From NCBI RefSeq assembly GCF_947488985.1, contig NZ_CANLBV010000033.1, positions 1 through 41,793 on the forward strand: a stretch of DNA of 41,793 bases. Direction: 5' to 3'. The stretch comes from an uncultured Vibrio sp. (GTDB lineage Bacteria; Pseudomonadota; Gammaproteobacteria; Enterobacterales; Vibrionaceae). This document shows, one piece after another, positions 1 to 8,569 of the stretch; the stretch's first letter is position 1, and the number at the start of each line of letters is the position of its first letter. The notes beneath the pieces were generated by a model, which did not search any database, was not told the origin of the DNA, and saw only the letters and a list, made by a program, of their open reading frames with translations. The position numbers and the translations under genes are program-made.

Positions 1-112
1 TGAAACTCAGTGCATTGTTTAAGAATTAGGCAACTATGGACCAGGCATGTCTTCTATCTGAATTAAGCAACAAAACCAATAGAAGCAATGCTTAGCCGCA
101 CAGGAGCTCGCA

Positions 113-823
113 ATGGACCTGCTTAAATCTATTCATATATTCCAACAGGTTGTCGAAGAACAGAGCTTCAGCCGTACTGCAGACAAACTAAACCTTGTGC
201 CCTCAGCGGTGAGCCGTCAGATAAGTGATTTAAAAACACTAAACCAAGACCGTTCTCAGCTTGAAGGGCGAATGAAATTAACCGCATCCAATGATGCTTG
301 GCCAATTCGTCATTCCTGATATTTTGTCGCAATTTAAGCAGCAGAACCCTAAAGTACAATTCTCACTGACGCTTTTGAATCGTAAGGTCGATATCATTGA
401 AGAGGGGTACGAGTTAAAACCGTTGCTCATCAAACATATCTCGATAATCACCCCATCATTACTTCACCCAAAGACCTGCATGAACACAACTGCATCATTA
501 ATGGTGCTCTCTCTGTGCCTAAACGTTGGAACTACAACATCGATGGGAACAATAAGACCATCAAGGTGGATGGTGATTTAGAAACCAATGAATCGTCGTG
601 TATTTTATCTTTTGCTAAAGCTGGGCTTGGGGTTGCTCTACTATCGGAGTTTTACGTCAAGGAAGCGATAGAATCAGGGGAGTTAGTTGAGGTGCTCTCA
701 GAGTTTGCACCAGAGCCCCTGCCCGTTAATCTAATCTATCCATCAAGCCGATTACTCAGCCCGACATTAAGAGGCTTGATCGACTTTATGATCGGTGATT
801 TTAAGCAGATATCCATCACCTAA
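113..823 (+). pseudogene. LysR-family transcriptional regulator, degraded
   Basis: Remains of a LysR-type regulator broken by several lesions. The first segment (from ATG 113, preceded by AGGAG) encodes a normal LysR winged-helix N-terminus, including the PSAVSRQISDL recognition-helix region, about 43 residues. The sequence then jumps directly to LEGRMKLTAS, a motif that normally sits some 50 residues later, so an internal deletion is likely. A frameshift near 290 moves the reading to the frame of MMLGQFVIPDILSQF (from 291). Another lesion between about 400 and 520 moves it to a third frame, where the C-terminal effector domain (AGLGVALLSEFYVKEAI...) continues to the stop at 821-823. No single frame gives a working protein. 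The former target genes cannot be told. Confidence 0.85.
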
Positions 824-827
824 AACA

Positions 828-852
828 AAGCCGCATATCGATGCGGCTTCAA
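828..852. terminator. hairpin after the LysR remnant
   Basis: AAGCCGCAT and ATGCGGCTT flank a four-base loop (828-849). There is only a short T/A stretch on either side, so it may act in both directions between two converging remnants. Confidence 0.55.
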
Positions 853-1040
853 TTCAGGTTCGTGGTGGGTGTCTGGCTGAGATATTGCGAGAATGAGTAT
901 TTGAGATAAGCCTGTACTTCTTCATTATCATTGATGTTCATGCTGCTTGGTGCATCTGTGTGAGCGGTATTGATTGAGATATCCGGCATGCCCGCTAAGA
1001 AGTCGTCGAATAGTTACGTTGCTTTGTCTAACTCAAAGTG
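849..1040 (-). pseudogene. 3' fragment of a decayed gene
   Basis: On the minus strand an open stretch with protein-like composition ends at a TGA at 849-851. It reads ...LFDDFLAGMPDISINTAH and then SSMNINDNEEVQAYLKYS. It has no start codon. The same frame is broken upstream by a TAA (about position 1012) that follows FELDKAT. The composition and the converging orientation with the LysR remnant suggest the tail of a deleted neighbouring gene. The family was not recognised. It could also be chance open frame. Confidence 0.35.
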
Positions 1041-1112
1041 AGTTGGCGATCAATGTTCGCTGTTTTTTAACTGTTTTTTTAACTGACGGGTGCTAATCCC
1101 TTCTAACGACAC

Positions 1113-1150
1113 ATAAAAAAGACCTAAAGCACGGAAATGCTTTAGGTCTT
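1113..1150 (-). terminator. rho-independent terminator of the histidine kinase gene
   Basis: Perfect 12-base arms AAGACCTAAAGC and GCTTTAGGTCTT (1119-1150) enclose an eight-base loop. Read on the minus strand the hairpin is followed by TTTTTTATG, so it ends transcription of the kinase gene 32 bases downstream of its stop. Confidence 0.85.
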
Positions 1151-1181
1151 AGTAAGAGGAGGGTATATAACTCACATCAAG

Positions 1182-3572
1182 CTAGACAATCTTCTGCTCA
1201 CTTTCTTCGCTCGTTGAGTCGCTTTCTTTAGACAAAAAACTCTCAACGATCTCTCTCAGCTTCCCTTGATTAACGGGCTTAGGTAGAAACTCATCCATAC
1301 CCACATCAAAACACAAATGCTTATCTCTTTGCACTACGTTGGCTGTGAGTGCAACGATAGGAATATGTTGTGAAGACCCCTCTTCCAGCTCTCGGATCTG
1401 CTTAGTCGCTTCAAAGCCATCAAGAACTGGCATCTGGCAGTCCATAAAGATCATCACGTAGTCATTGGCCTGAAACATCTCAACGCCAATTTCCCCGTTA
1501 TCGGCAATTTCGACCTCAAAACCGAGCTTCTTAAGCATCATTTTGGCTACTTGTTGATTCACTCTCGAATCTTCCACAACTAAAACTTTGCCACTAAAAG
1601 AAGCCGTGACCGCCGCAGGTTTTGGTTCTTCTTTTAGAGCAGTTTTTTCTGGTTGTACTGGTTTGGTTACAGGTGCAGGTTCATTATCTTTAAACGCCAC
1701 CTCGCCTCGATTTGGATAGGTGAAGGTTGAAGTATCAGCCGCTCTCGCAAGCACCTCACTGATGGTCCATTTAAGTTGATTATCTTGATGTGGGCGAGCA
1801 ATGTAGGCTGCAAATCCCACTTGTTTCGCACGAGCTTCATCTTGTTTTCGTGGGTCGGCAGAAATCATCACTAACTTAGGGCACGCTTTACCAAAGCGAT
1901 CCAGTAAACTTTTTGCAAGCTGAAAACCGTCGATCACGGGCATCACTTTATCAATCAGAACCAAATCATAAGGCGAATTGTTAGCCAGAGAATCCGATAC
2001 CAACGACACGACTTGAGTTGCCGTTTCACAGCACTCTGAGGTAACGCCGAATGATTGCAGTTGTGTTGAGGTAATACGTGTATTCAATTGACTATCATCA
2101 ACCAACAGTACCGACAATTTGTTGAAATCGATATTTTGTTCTTCAACGTCCAAACAAGAGGCAAAGTCTGCCGTAAAATAAAACGTACTCCCTTTACCTT
2201 CAACACTGGACAGCTCAAGCTTGCTGCCCATCAGCGTGACTATCTTCTCGCATATCGTTAAGCCTAACCCAGTACCGCCATAAATACGGGTGGTACTGCC
2301 ATCAGCTTGCTGAAACTTGTCGAACACCGATTGCTGCTTGTCTTCTGCGATGCCAATTCCACTGTCGCTAACCTCAAACTTTACCCTTAGCTTCTGTTCT
2401 GGCTCAACTACCTCTTGTAAGTGAATCGAAAACGTGACATGACCATGCTCAGTAAATTTGATGGCGTTACCCACTAAATTGTTTAAAACTTGTCTGAGCT
2501 GAGTACCATCGCCAATCACCATGGTTGGGATCTTAGGATCAATCGCGAGCTGGAATCTAAGCCCTTTCTGTTCCGCTTTAACTCGGAAGGTAGATTCAAC
2601 ATCGGCTGCAATGCCCATCATTTTTATCGGTTCTTGCTGAAGCTCTAAGCGACCAGCTTCAATCTTCGAGTAATCGAGGATGTCATTAATTAGGTCAAGC
2701 AGCGTCAGTGAAGAGGTGTTGAGCATGTTGACATACTCTTTTTGCTCTTTCGGCATATCCATTTCAGAGAGCAGAGATGACAAGCCGATAATCCCATTCA
2801 TTGGCGTTCGGATCTCGTGGCTCATGTTAGCCAGGAACTCACTCTTGTTACGGTTAGCGACCTCGGCGATATCTTTGGCTTTTTCCAGTTCTTGGTACTG
2901 TTGACGAATACGCTCAATCGAATGGTTATAGCTGCTCTCTAATGCTGAAATTTCATCACTATAGAGAGAGTTGGTTGGCTTTAAGAAACGCGGGCTATTA
3001 CCCGCTATCTGTTGCTTGTTGATCTGAGAGGACATGATCATCAAGCGTTTGACCACAAGGCGATATACTATGGTTAAACATACCAGAGATAATAAAAACA
3101 TTTTAACAGCTTCAAAGGCCAGCAGCAGTAACACACGGGCTTCAAAGTCGTTAAGGATCATACTAAGATCCGATTGCACGGTTAACGTAGCAAGAACAAA
3201 GTCTTGATTCCCCATCTGATGGGTCATCTTCCACGACTGAGAATAAGATTGCCCAATGGTTGGCTCCCCGATCTCGAGAATCTTTTCATCGGGGCTTTCT
3301 ATCAAGAGATAACTCACAGAGGGTAAGCGAGAAATACCTTCAGCCTGCACCAGTAACTGCTCTCGATCTTCTACCCATAAGCTCGCCGTTAAACCAGAGA
3401 GGTAGCCAGCTTTAACCTGTTCGATCTGAGAACTGATAAAAGAAACACGACTTTGGTATTCAATATAAAGCCCAAGGCCTGTGACTATAACTGTAAACAA
3501 GGTACTAACTGCGATAATTATCCCGATCAATTGTCGAGACAGTCCAATGTAACGCTTTCCTTCTGTCACCAT
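1182..3572 (-). CDS. hybrid sensor histidine kinase with two receiver domains
   Basis: Inner-membrane sensor kinase of 796 residues. A transmembrane segment (about 12-36), a periplasmic sensing region (about 40-145) and a second membrane segment (about 148-172) precede a linker and a coiled helix. The HisKA domain has its phospho-accepting histidine at about residue 252 ([17 protein letters not shown]). The ATPase domain shows the N box (VGNAIKF), DSGIGI and GGTGLGL. Two receiver domains follow: LLVDD...LIDKVMP and VVEDS...[11 protein letters not shown], each with the phosphorylatable aspartate. There is no HPt domain, so a separate HPt protein must pass the phosphate on, as known for hybrid kinases of this build. 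It is transcribed divergently from a solute-binding protein gene, which may supply its signal; that is inference. No clear ribosome-binding site precedes the ATG at 3572. Confidence 0.93.
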   Translation of the reverse strand: MVTEGKRYIGLSRQLIGIIIAVSTLFTVIVTGLGLYIEYQSRVSFISSQIEQVKAGYLSGLTASLWVEDREQLLVQAEGISRLPSVSYLLIESPDEKILEIGEPTIGQSYSQSWKMTHQMGNQDFVLATLTVQSDLSMILNDFEARVLLLLAFEAVKMFLLSLVCLTIVYRLVVKRLMIMSSQINKQQIAGNSPRFLKPTNSLYSDEISALESSYNHSIERIRQQYQELEKAKDIAEVANRNKSEFLANMSHEIRTPMNGIIGLSSLLSEMDMPKEQKEYVNMLNTSSLTLLDLINDILDYSKIEAGRLELQQEPIKMMGIAADVESTFRVKAEQKGLRFQLAIDPKIPTMVIGDGTQLRQVLNNLVGNAIKFTEHGHVTFSIHLQEVVEPEQKLRVKFEVSDSGIGIAEDKQQSVFDKFQQADGSTTRIYGGTGLGLTICEKIVTLMGSKLELSSVEGKGSTFYFTADFASCLDVEEQNIDFNKLSVLLVDDSQLNTRITSTQLQSFGVTSECCETATQVVSLVSDSLANNSPYDLVLIDKVMPVIDGFQLAKSLLDRFGKACPKLVMISADPRKQDEARAKQVGFAAYIARPHQDNQLKWTISEVLARAADTSTFTYPNRGEVAFKDNEPAPVTKPVQPEKTALKEEPKPAAVTASFSGKVLVVEDSRVNQQVAKMMLKKLGFEVEIADNGEIGVEMFQANDYVMIFMDCQMPVLDGFEATKQIRELEEGSSQHIPIVALTANVVQRDKHLCFDVGMDEFLPKPVNQGKLREIVESFLSKESDSTSEESEQKIV

Positions 3573-3628
3573 ACACTAACTACCATTACTGTTACTGTTA
3601 TCCTAGTAAACTGTATTTACTCAACTAG

Positions 3629-3634
3629 TATAAT
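3629..3634 (+). promoter_or_regulatory. candidate -10 element for the solute-binding protein gene
   Basis: A consensus TATAAT lies 33 bases before the ATG at 3667, in the 94-base divergent spacer. No good -35 hexamer is seen at the right distance, so the promoter may be activator-dependent. Confidence 0.4.
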
Positions 3635-3666
3635 AGTAGTCATTTATCAAATAACTAGGGAAGGTT

Positions 3667-4425
3667 ATGAAAAAACATCTTATTATTGCATCCATAGTCA
3701 GTTTATTTTCAAATAGTTATGCTTTTTCAAGCGAAGCTCTTCACTACTATATTATTGCGAACCAAGCACAACCTTTTCAGATCGAAACTGACGGGTCATC
3801 TCACAGAGGAATGGTATCGGATATTGTTGAGGCGGTATTCGATGACAGCCAATATGAGATCAACTACCACACCTACCCTTTTAACCGAATGATCGACAAG
3901 CTCGATGCTAGAGAGAACCCAAACTGGGTAACCTACGGCAGTCCAAGTTGGGGAAATATCCAATCTGTTAACCTGTCTGAAGATCCGATTTACAATGTAA
4001 AACACGTGTTACTCAGCAGCGGTAAAAAGCCGTTTGAGTTCAATACAATCGACGATCTAGACGGAAAAGCAGTAGTACTGCTAGTGGGGTTTGAATATCC
4101 GAACCTAGAGCCATACATTCAACAAGGCAAGCTCAACGAGATTCGAGTTAAAGATTACACTGCTGCGTTTCGTGTCCTGAACCGAGCACCCGGCGATACT
4201 GTATTCGTGGAAATGGAATCGCGCATCAAATACAACCTAAACGAGCAGAAGCTGAGTATTGATGACTACCAGATGCAAGAATTTGATTCCGTCATAAATA
4301 ACTACCCTATCCATTTGGCGTTCGACCCTGAGATGGACCCTAAACTGCAAGCCTTCATTAACCAACGTCTAGACCAGATGAAAGACAATGGGCAGCTCAA
4401 CGACATCGTACAGAGTTACTTATAG
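3667..4425 (+). CDS. periplasmic solute-binding protein, amino-acid type (SBP_bac_3-like)
   Basis: Exported 252-residue protein. The signal peptide (MKKHLIIASIVSLFSNSYAFS) has a basic start, a hydrophobic core and a cleavage site near residue 21. The mature part resembles family 3 solute-binding proteins: an N-terminal lobe with the GMVSDIVEAVF motif, a central DDLDGKAVVLLVGF segment that starts the second lobe, and a C-terminal helix (LQAFINQRLDQMKDNGQLNDIVQSYL) typical of these proteins. The start is supported by AGGGAAGG seven bases upstream. No ABC permease or ATPase is adjacent, so it is an orphan and may present a ligand to the divergently encoded sensor kinase rather than feed a transporter. 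Substrate unknown. Confidence 0.8.
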   Translation: MKKHLIIASIVSLFSNSYAFSSEALHYYIIANQAQPFQIETDGSSHRGMVSDIVEAVFDDSQYEINYHTYPFNRMIDKLDARENPNWVTYGSPSWGNIQSVNLSEDPIYNVKHVLLSSGKKPFEFNTIDDLDGKAVVLLVGFEYPNLEPYIQQGKLNEIRVKDYTAAFRVLNRAPGDTVFVEMESRIKYNLNEQKLSIDDYQMQEFDSVINNYPIHLAFDPEMDPKLQAFINQRLDQMKDNGQLNDIVQSYL

Positions 4426-4451
4426 CAACAGCAGAAACACATATAAACACA

Positions 4452-4482
4452 GCGTCACCAAATAGCTTAGGTGACGCACTTT
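4452..4482 (+). terminator. hairpin after the solute-binding protein gene
   Basis: GCGTCACC and GGTGACGC (4452-4459 and 4470-4477) form an eight-base stem 26 bases past the stop, followed by ACTTTAACT. The T tract is poor, so it may be a weak terminator in front of the stronger one at 4517. Confidence 0.45.
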
Positions 4483-4515
4483 AACTCTCTTCGATGCCTA
4501 CTCACTCTACAACTC

Positions 4516-4562
4516 AAAAGGCCGCCCTGTTAAGCACACAAGCTAAACAGGGCGGCCTTTTC
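4516..4562. terminator. strong bidirectional terminator between convergent genes
   Basis: AAAAGGCCGCCCTGTT pairs with AACAGGGCGGCCTTTT around a loop of about 14 bases (4516-4561). A runs on the left and T runs on the right suit termination in both directions, for the solute-binding protein gene (plus) and the NADAR gene (minus). Confidence 0.85.
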
Positions 4563-4636
4563 AATTCGTCTTTAAGGGCTAAAAGAGTTTACCCGTAATC
4601 GACCCACTTAATTTGGAACAACCGAAGGTCAACGGA

Positions 4637-5122
4637 TTAATGCGCTGCAATCAAATGCAGTTGCTGAGCACGAAGCTGTTGTCGCACAGCCATTAGGATC
4701 TTGCCTAAATGGTTCTCGCCAGTGCCATCGCCGCCATCACCCCAAAAATGGTCTTTGTGGGAATGTTCTTTGATCACCGAATCTCCGGTATTGACAAGAA
4801 ACAGTGCAAACTGAGGATTCTGTCTGAATTTCTCGGTGACGATGAACTGCATGACTTGCACGCGAATCTCATACCAATCCTCACGAACTTGGTCTTCGTA
4901 GTCACGGCTCAAAGAGAATGCTTCAGCAGGTGTGCTAGCTTGCAGAATAGTATTGCGAAGTACTCCGCAGGCGAACTTCATGGCTTGATAATAGTGTTCG
5001 CTGGTTGGCCAAATTTGCTCATCAACCTTGATGGGGCAAGTTGCAAAATTTGACAGGTATCCGTTTGGATCTTCAGGTTCATAAAATAGCACTTCTTTGG
5101 CTTGAGCCACAGAATTAGACAT
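4637..5122 (-). CDS. NADAR-family protein (YbiA-like N-glycosidase)
   Basis: A 161-residue cytoplasmic protein of the NADAR (DUF1768) family. Visible family marks are LFYEPEDPNGYLSNFATCPI near the N-terminus, WPTSEHYYQAMKF (about 36-48), a central DYEDQVREDWYEIRVQVM, and WGDGGDGTGENHLGKILM near the end. E. coli YbiA, a family member, hydrolyses the N-glycosidic bond of early, damage-prone riboflavin-pathway intermediates; other NADAR proteins act on ADP-ribosyl groups. The start chosen is ATG at 5122, because AAGGAG lies just upstream on the minus strand. The frame stays open another 25 codons to 5197, but without a better start. It is apparently monocistronic. Confidence 0.88.
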   Translation of the reverse strand: MSNSVAQAKEVLFYEPEDPNGYLSNFATCPIKVDEQIWPTSEHYYQAMKFACGVLRNTILQASTPAEAFSLSRDYEDQVREDWYEIRVQVMQFIVTEKFRQNPQFALFLVNTGDSVIKEHSHKDHFWGDGGDGTGENHLGKILMAVRQQLRAQQLHLIAAH

Positions 5123-5344
5123 AGCCTTCTCCTTACCAACGACATCACATATTTTTGCTTTAACTTTAAAATTAGTGGCGTTGCATATTGCTGTCAAACA
5201 ACTTGGTTAAAGAGTATGCCATGGGCGTGTTTTTAGTCTGAAGGAGGTGATTTCAAAAAGGGTGTAGCGAAGCTGCAAACCAGAGAAAAGAATCAAGCTA
5301 TTGATATTACACAGACAGAAATCATGGAAAAGTACTTATAAATC

Positions 5345-5369
5345 AAAGGGTGACATGGTGCCACCCTTC
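5345..5369 (-). terminator. weak hairpin downstream of the small PA3496-like gene
   Basis: AAGGGTG and CACCCTT (5346-5352, 5362-5368) form a seven-base stem 20 bases past the stop of the minus-strand gene. Its T tract is only TTTG. Confidence 0.4.
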
Positions 5370-5387
5370 TAAATGCAATGGGGATTA

Positions 5388-5582
5388 TTAGTGAATAAGA
5401 CCTAGCTCCCTCGCTTCTTCCAGACTCAAACCGCTTTCTCTAATTTCTCTTAGAGCCTCGATACGACGACGAGCTTCTGCGGACTTCATTTTCTTTTCTG
5501 GTTTGAAAGATACTTCTTCTTCAGCATCCCACTTGTTTGCAATATTTGTCATTTCATCATGGTTGATAGAATTAATGGACAT
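5388..5582 (-). CDS. small highly charged protein (PA3496-like)
   Basis: A 64-residue protein, soluble and rich in Glu, Lys and Arg. The second half (KKMKSAEARRRIEALREIRE, then SGLSLEEARELGLIH) is predicted helical and resembles the short gammaproteobacterial PA3496-type proteins with an ARRRIE motif, whose function is poorly defined. The ATG at 5582 is chosen because GGAGG stands nine bases upstream on the minus strand; the longer frame to 5711 has no comparable site and unlikely composition. It is a single gene with nothing co-oriented directly upstream. Confidence 0.65.
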   Translation of the reverse strand: MSINSINHDEMTNIANKWDAEEEVSFKPEKKMKSAEARRRIEALREIRESGLSLEEARELGLIH

Positions 5583-5907
5583 GTTTTCCTCCGAAAAGCA
5601 CCATGTAATGGACAGGTAATCTGTAGCAAATGCTATTTCGCTTGTTAAGAAAATCTGTACTGAAATGTGATGATTCCGACGCTTCACAAACCTAATTAAT
5701 AAATGCCTCATTTAAACTTTGCCAAAGGCATTTTCTGCAATTACATTTAAAAGATTACCCATAAGAAATGTGGTTTGATCCAACTCTCATTTTCCCCTCT
5801 CCCAATTCTTCTTTTCCGCCGAAAATTCGTGAAATAACCCAAGATAAATTTCGAGGCTCTTCATTCTTTTTGTGCTCATCGCTTTCACTAAATTCAACAC
5901 ATGTTAA

Positions 5908-5922
5908 TGATAATAGTTATCA
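5908..5922 (+). promoter_or_regulatory. Fur box upstream of the ABC ATPase operon
   Basis: TGATAATAGTTATCA matches the 7-1-7 Fur consensus TGATAATNATTATCA at all but one position. It lies 23 bases before the ATG at 5945, so it should overlap the promoter and repress it when iron is plentiful. Confidence 0.8.
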
Positions 5923-5944
5923 ATATCATAACTAAGTATTTATC

Positions 5945-6769
5945 ATGTCTGTGGGAATTTCAGATACACCACTTCTCGAAGTGAAGAATTTATGTGTCGA
6001 CTACATCACCGATGACGGTGATTTCAACGCGGTCAAATCCGTCAGCTTTAGCATAGGCCAAGGTGAGATTTTTGGCTTAGCCGGAGAATCTGGCTGTGGC
6101 AAAAGTACCATCGCGTTTGCCATTAACCGTCTTCATAAGCCGCCCGCGTTCATATCCGGAGGCCAGATATTGTTTGGTGGACAAGATCTGCTGAGCTTGT
6201 CAGACAGCCATTTGAATACCTTACGCTGGAGCGAGATTGCTATGGTGTTCCAAAGTGCAATGAATTCACTCAACCCTGTATTAACCATCGAAGAACAATT
6301 TGCTGATGTGCTACGCCACCACAAAGGCATGAGCAATGAACAAGCCAAAGACCGCGCAGAGAAGTTACTCGACTTGGTAAACATTCCGCGCAACCGACTC
6401 ACGGAATACCCTCACCAATTCAGTGGCGGCATGCGTCAGCGTTTAGTGATTGCCATTGCCCTCGCCCTCAACCCTAAACTGATCATCATGGACGAGCCAA
6501 CTACAGCTTTGGATGTGGTTGTACAACGTGAAATTCTGCAGCAGATACACCAACTCAGAGAGGAGTTTGGCTTCTCGATCCTCTTTATCACTCATGACTT
6601 AGCATTAATGAGCCAACTGTGTGACCGCATTGCCATCATGCGCCATGGCCAAATCGTTGAAGTCAATCAAGCCTACGAGATTCGCAACAACCCGCAGCAC
6701 TCCTACACCCAAAAGCTATGGAGTTCTTTCCCTAATATTCACGAACATGCTCACGCGACAGCGTGCTAG
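5945..6769 (+). CDS. Opp/Dpp-type ABC transporter ATP-binding protein (D subunit-like)
   Basis: A 274-residue ATPase of the oligopeptide/nickel importer class. It shows Walker A GESGCGKST (about residues 47-55), a Q loop (MVFQSAMNSLNP, typical of OppD/DppD), the signature FSGGMRQR (about 158), Walker B LIIMDEPTTALD (about 180) and the switch histidine in FITHDLALM. The C-terminus stops at SFPNIHEHAHATAC and lacks the long tail with the oligopeptide-transporter motif usual in OppD/DppD (about 320-330 residues), so it is somewhat short. It is the first gene after a Fur box and nine bases before the next ATPase gene. No permease or binding protein is present nearby. Iron-linked uptake is inferred from the Fur box; the substrate is unknown. 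Confidence 0.88.
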   Translation: MSVGISDTPLLEVKNLCVDYITDDGDFNAVKSVSFSIGQGEIFGLAGESGCGKSTIAFAINRLHKPPAFISGGQILFGGQDLLSLSDSHLNTLRWSEIAMVFQSAMNSLNPVLTIEEQFADVLRHHKGMSNEQAKDRAEKLLDLVNIPRNRLTEYPHQFSGGMRQRLVIAIALALNPKLIIMDEPTTALDVVVQREILQQIHQLREEFGFSILFITHDLALMSQLCDRIAIMRHGQIVEVNQAYEIRNNPQHSYTQKLWSSFPNIHEHAHATAC

Positions 6770-6778
6770 GAGAGCTCT

Positions 6779-7714
6779 ATGTCACAACCTATTTTTCAAG
6801 TAAAAAACCTCGTCAAAGAGTTCACAGTTGGCGGTGGATTTGGCAAAGAAGAGATATTCAGAGCGCTGCACGGCGTGAGTTTTGACCTATATGCAGGAAA
6901 AACGCTGGCACTGGTTGGCGAGTCCGGTTGCGGGAAAAGCACCTGCGCTAGGCTGATGACTAAAGTTTACCCTGCGACAGAGGGAGAAATCTTGTTCAAC
7001 GGCAGAGACATATCTACGCTCAATAGCCGCAAAGATATCTTGGATTACCGCAGCCGTGTGCAAATGGTGTTTCAAGACCCATTTGGCTCACTCAATCCTA
7101 CTCACACCATAGAGCACCACTTAACTCGCCCGCTTAAGATTCATAAGCAAGTCGCCAATAAAGCAGCTCTAGAAGCACGCCTTAAAGAGTTACTGACGCT
7201 GGTGGAGTTACCCGTCGAAACGCTCGCGAAATACCCTCACGAGCTCAGTGGCGGCCAAAGACAACGGGTTAACCTAGCCAGAGCGCTTGCGGTTGGGGCT
7301 GAAGTCATTCTTGCCGATGAACCGACCTCGATGTTGGATGTTTCAATTCGACTTGGCGTGCTCAATCTCATGCAAAAAATGAAGAAAGAGCTTGGGATAG
7401 GCTTCTTATACATTACTCACGACCTTGCGACCGCTCATTACATCGCAGAAGAGACCGCGGTGATGTACAAAGGACAGATCGTTGAATGGGGATCAACTCA
7501 GTCGATCTTAACGAATCCGCAGCACCCATATACCAAGCTGTTGATCTCTGCAGTGCCAGATCCTGATCTGCCATTTGGCGAACTCGTAAAAAATGAGCCA
7601 AACTATTCCATAGACGCAGATCGTATTCGAGAGCAGAGCAGTGAAATACAGCATGAAATCAAGCAAGTCTCCGATAATCACTTTGTAAAACAGTGGGATA
7701 ATGTGCATGAATGA
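6779..7714 (+). CDS. Opp/Dpp-type ABC transporter ATP-binding protein (F subunit-like)
   Basis: A 311-residue partner ATPase. Walker A GESGCGKSTCARL (about 48), Q loop MVFQDPFGSLNP, signature LSGGQRQRVNLARAL, Walker B ILADEPTSMLD and switch histidine YITHDLATAHYIAE are all intact. The C-terminal oligopeptide-transporter segment (HPYTKLLISAVPDPD) is present, unlike in its neighbour. AGGAG lies just before the ATG, and the gene is translationally close to the upstream ATPase, so the two likely form a heterodimer. The last codons overlap the start of the next gene. Known relatives energise a pair of membrane permeases, which this locus does not encode. Confidence 0.88.
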   Translation: MSQPIFQVKNLVKEFTVGGGFGKEEIFRALHGVSFDLYAGKTLALVGESGCGKSTCARLMTKVYPATEGEILFNGRDISTLNSRKDILDYRSRVQMVFQDPFGSLNPTHTIEHHLTRPLKIHKQVANKAALEARLKELLTLVELPVETLAKYPHELSGGQRQRVNLARALAVGAEVILADEPTSMLDVSIRLGVLNLMQKMKKELGIGFLYITHDLATAHYIAEETAVMYKGQIVEWGSTQSILTNPQHPYTKLLISAVPDPDLPFGELVKNEPNYSIDADRIREQSSEIQHEIKQVSDNHFVKQWDNVHE

Positions 7715-8189
7715 ACTAGACACTTGGTTAGAGCGAATCGGAGATTGGTACAAAGACCGAAAGCATGATCAAGTGGAACGGTTGGAACATTTGATCTTAA
7801 CGCCTCCAGATGCACTCTGGGGGCCTTTGATCACGGATGAACAAAGCAAAGGCATCGCATGTTGGTTAGACGGGTGCCTGCGTATCTTTACTTTCTACCG
7901 AAATTCAGACCACAACCCACATCACCAAGAAAAGGCGTATCAATACCTGATGTTCGCTTACAGCAAGCTTCAAGCGGTGTGTTGTGACACGAAAGCGGAG
8001 CCAGACTTACAAGAGTGGTGTACACAGCGAATACAACACTTGTGTGTGCTCGCATTGGAGTTTGCAAATCAACAACAAGAGCCGCGCTGGTTACAAGAAT
8101 CCGAAAAATTGATCGAATCGCATGTTCGTTTTATGGCAAGCCAATCCCAGAACGATGATCAAGGTAATGTAAAACATCAAATTCACTGA
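7707..8189 (+). CDS. hypothetical protein of the Fur-controlled operon
   Basis: About 160 residues, soluble, rich in Trp, Cys, His and Gln, with mostly helical character and no signal peptide or membrane segment. I do not recognise the family. It begins inside the last codons of the upstream ATPase gene (ATGs at 7701 and 7707, upstream stop at 7712-7714), so the genes are probably translationally coupled. The position suggests a role linked to the transporter or its iron-related substrate, but nothing in the sequence shows which. The gene contains an extended iteron motif, GAAAGCATGATCA, at 7759, shared with ori2. Confidence 0.7.
   Translation: MNELDTWLERIGDWYKDRKHDQVERLEHLILTPPDALWGPLITDEQSKGIACWLDGCLRIFTFYRNSDHNPHHQEKAYQYLMFAYSKLQAVCCDTKAEPDLQEWCTQRIQHLCVLALEFANQQQEPRWLQESEKLIESHVRFMASQSQNDDQGNVKHQIH
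7759..7774 (+). repeat. ori2-type iteron motif inside a coding region
   Basis: GAAAGCATGATCAAGT. With the preceding C it shares 14 bases (CGAAAGCATGATCA) with the last iteron of the ori2 array at 10868-10881. It lies in the hypothetical gene about 0.8 kb past the end of rctB. Confidence 0.55.
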
Positions 8190-8255
8190 TCATCCCCTAT
8201 AGATCCAATATCAACGCATCAAAATGACAGTTTACTTGAAACAACAGGATCCATT

Positions 8256-8285
8256 GAAAGCATGATCTGACCTTGATCATGCTTC
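8256..8285. repeat. inverted pair of ori2-type iterons downstream of rctB
   Basis: GAAAGCATGATC (8256-8267) faces TGATCATGCTTC (8274-8285). The stretch CCTTGATCATGCTTC at 8271-8285 is identical to 11323-11337 in the ori2 region. The 380-base gap between the hypothetical gene and rctB holds this pair, a terminator and a small inverted repeat, and no gene. Confidence 0.6.
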
Positions 8286-8336
8286 GGTAGGTAATCTCAT
8301 AAGCTACTGATTTTTATAGGTTGCCGAAATTTAGGA

Positions 8337-8367
8337 CAAAAAAAAGCGAGTCCCTTGGGGAACTCGC
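8337..8367 (-). terminator. rho-independent terminator downstream of rctB
   Basis: GCGAGT and ACTCGC (8346-8351, 8362-8367), extended imperfectly through the loop, form a hairpin. On the minus strand it is followed by eight T residues. It lies about 200 bases past the rctB stop, on the strand of rctB. Confidence 0.75.
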
Positions 8368-8495
8368 AAAAAATCTATTCAGTATGATGTAACAAAATAT
8401 GAGCCAATCTATTAATCATAAGAAAGGACAAAAGGTTGTCTATTCGGGATAAATAATAATCAACTGGATGCGTTACATTGTCATCGCTTTGTCAG

Positions 8496-8526
8496 CATTA
8501 GGTGTGATTATTATCAGCACCTAATG
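8496..8526. repeat. inverted repeat just downstream of rctB
   Basis: CATTAGGTG (8496-8504) and CACCTAATG (8518-8526) are perfect nine-base arms around 13 bases. The repeat lies 44 bases past the rctB stop. It has no T tract, so it may be an mRNA 3' structure or a protein site rather than a terminator. Confidence 0.45.
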
Positions 8527-8569
8527 ATGATTAAATGACCTATTCACAGCAGTGAAAGCGGGCCGAAAA

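Noticed and set aside
1060..1085. Tandem CTGTTTTTTAA repeat in the left gap
   Set aside because: Two short T-rich units only; no hairpin or context that suggests function.
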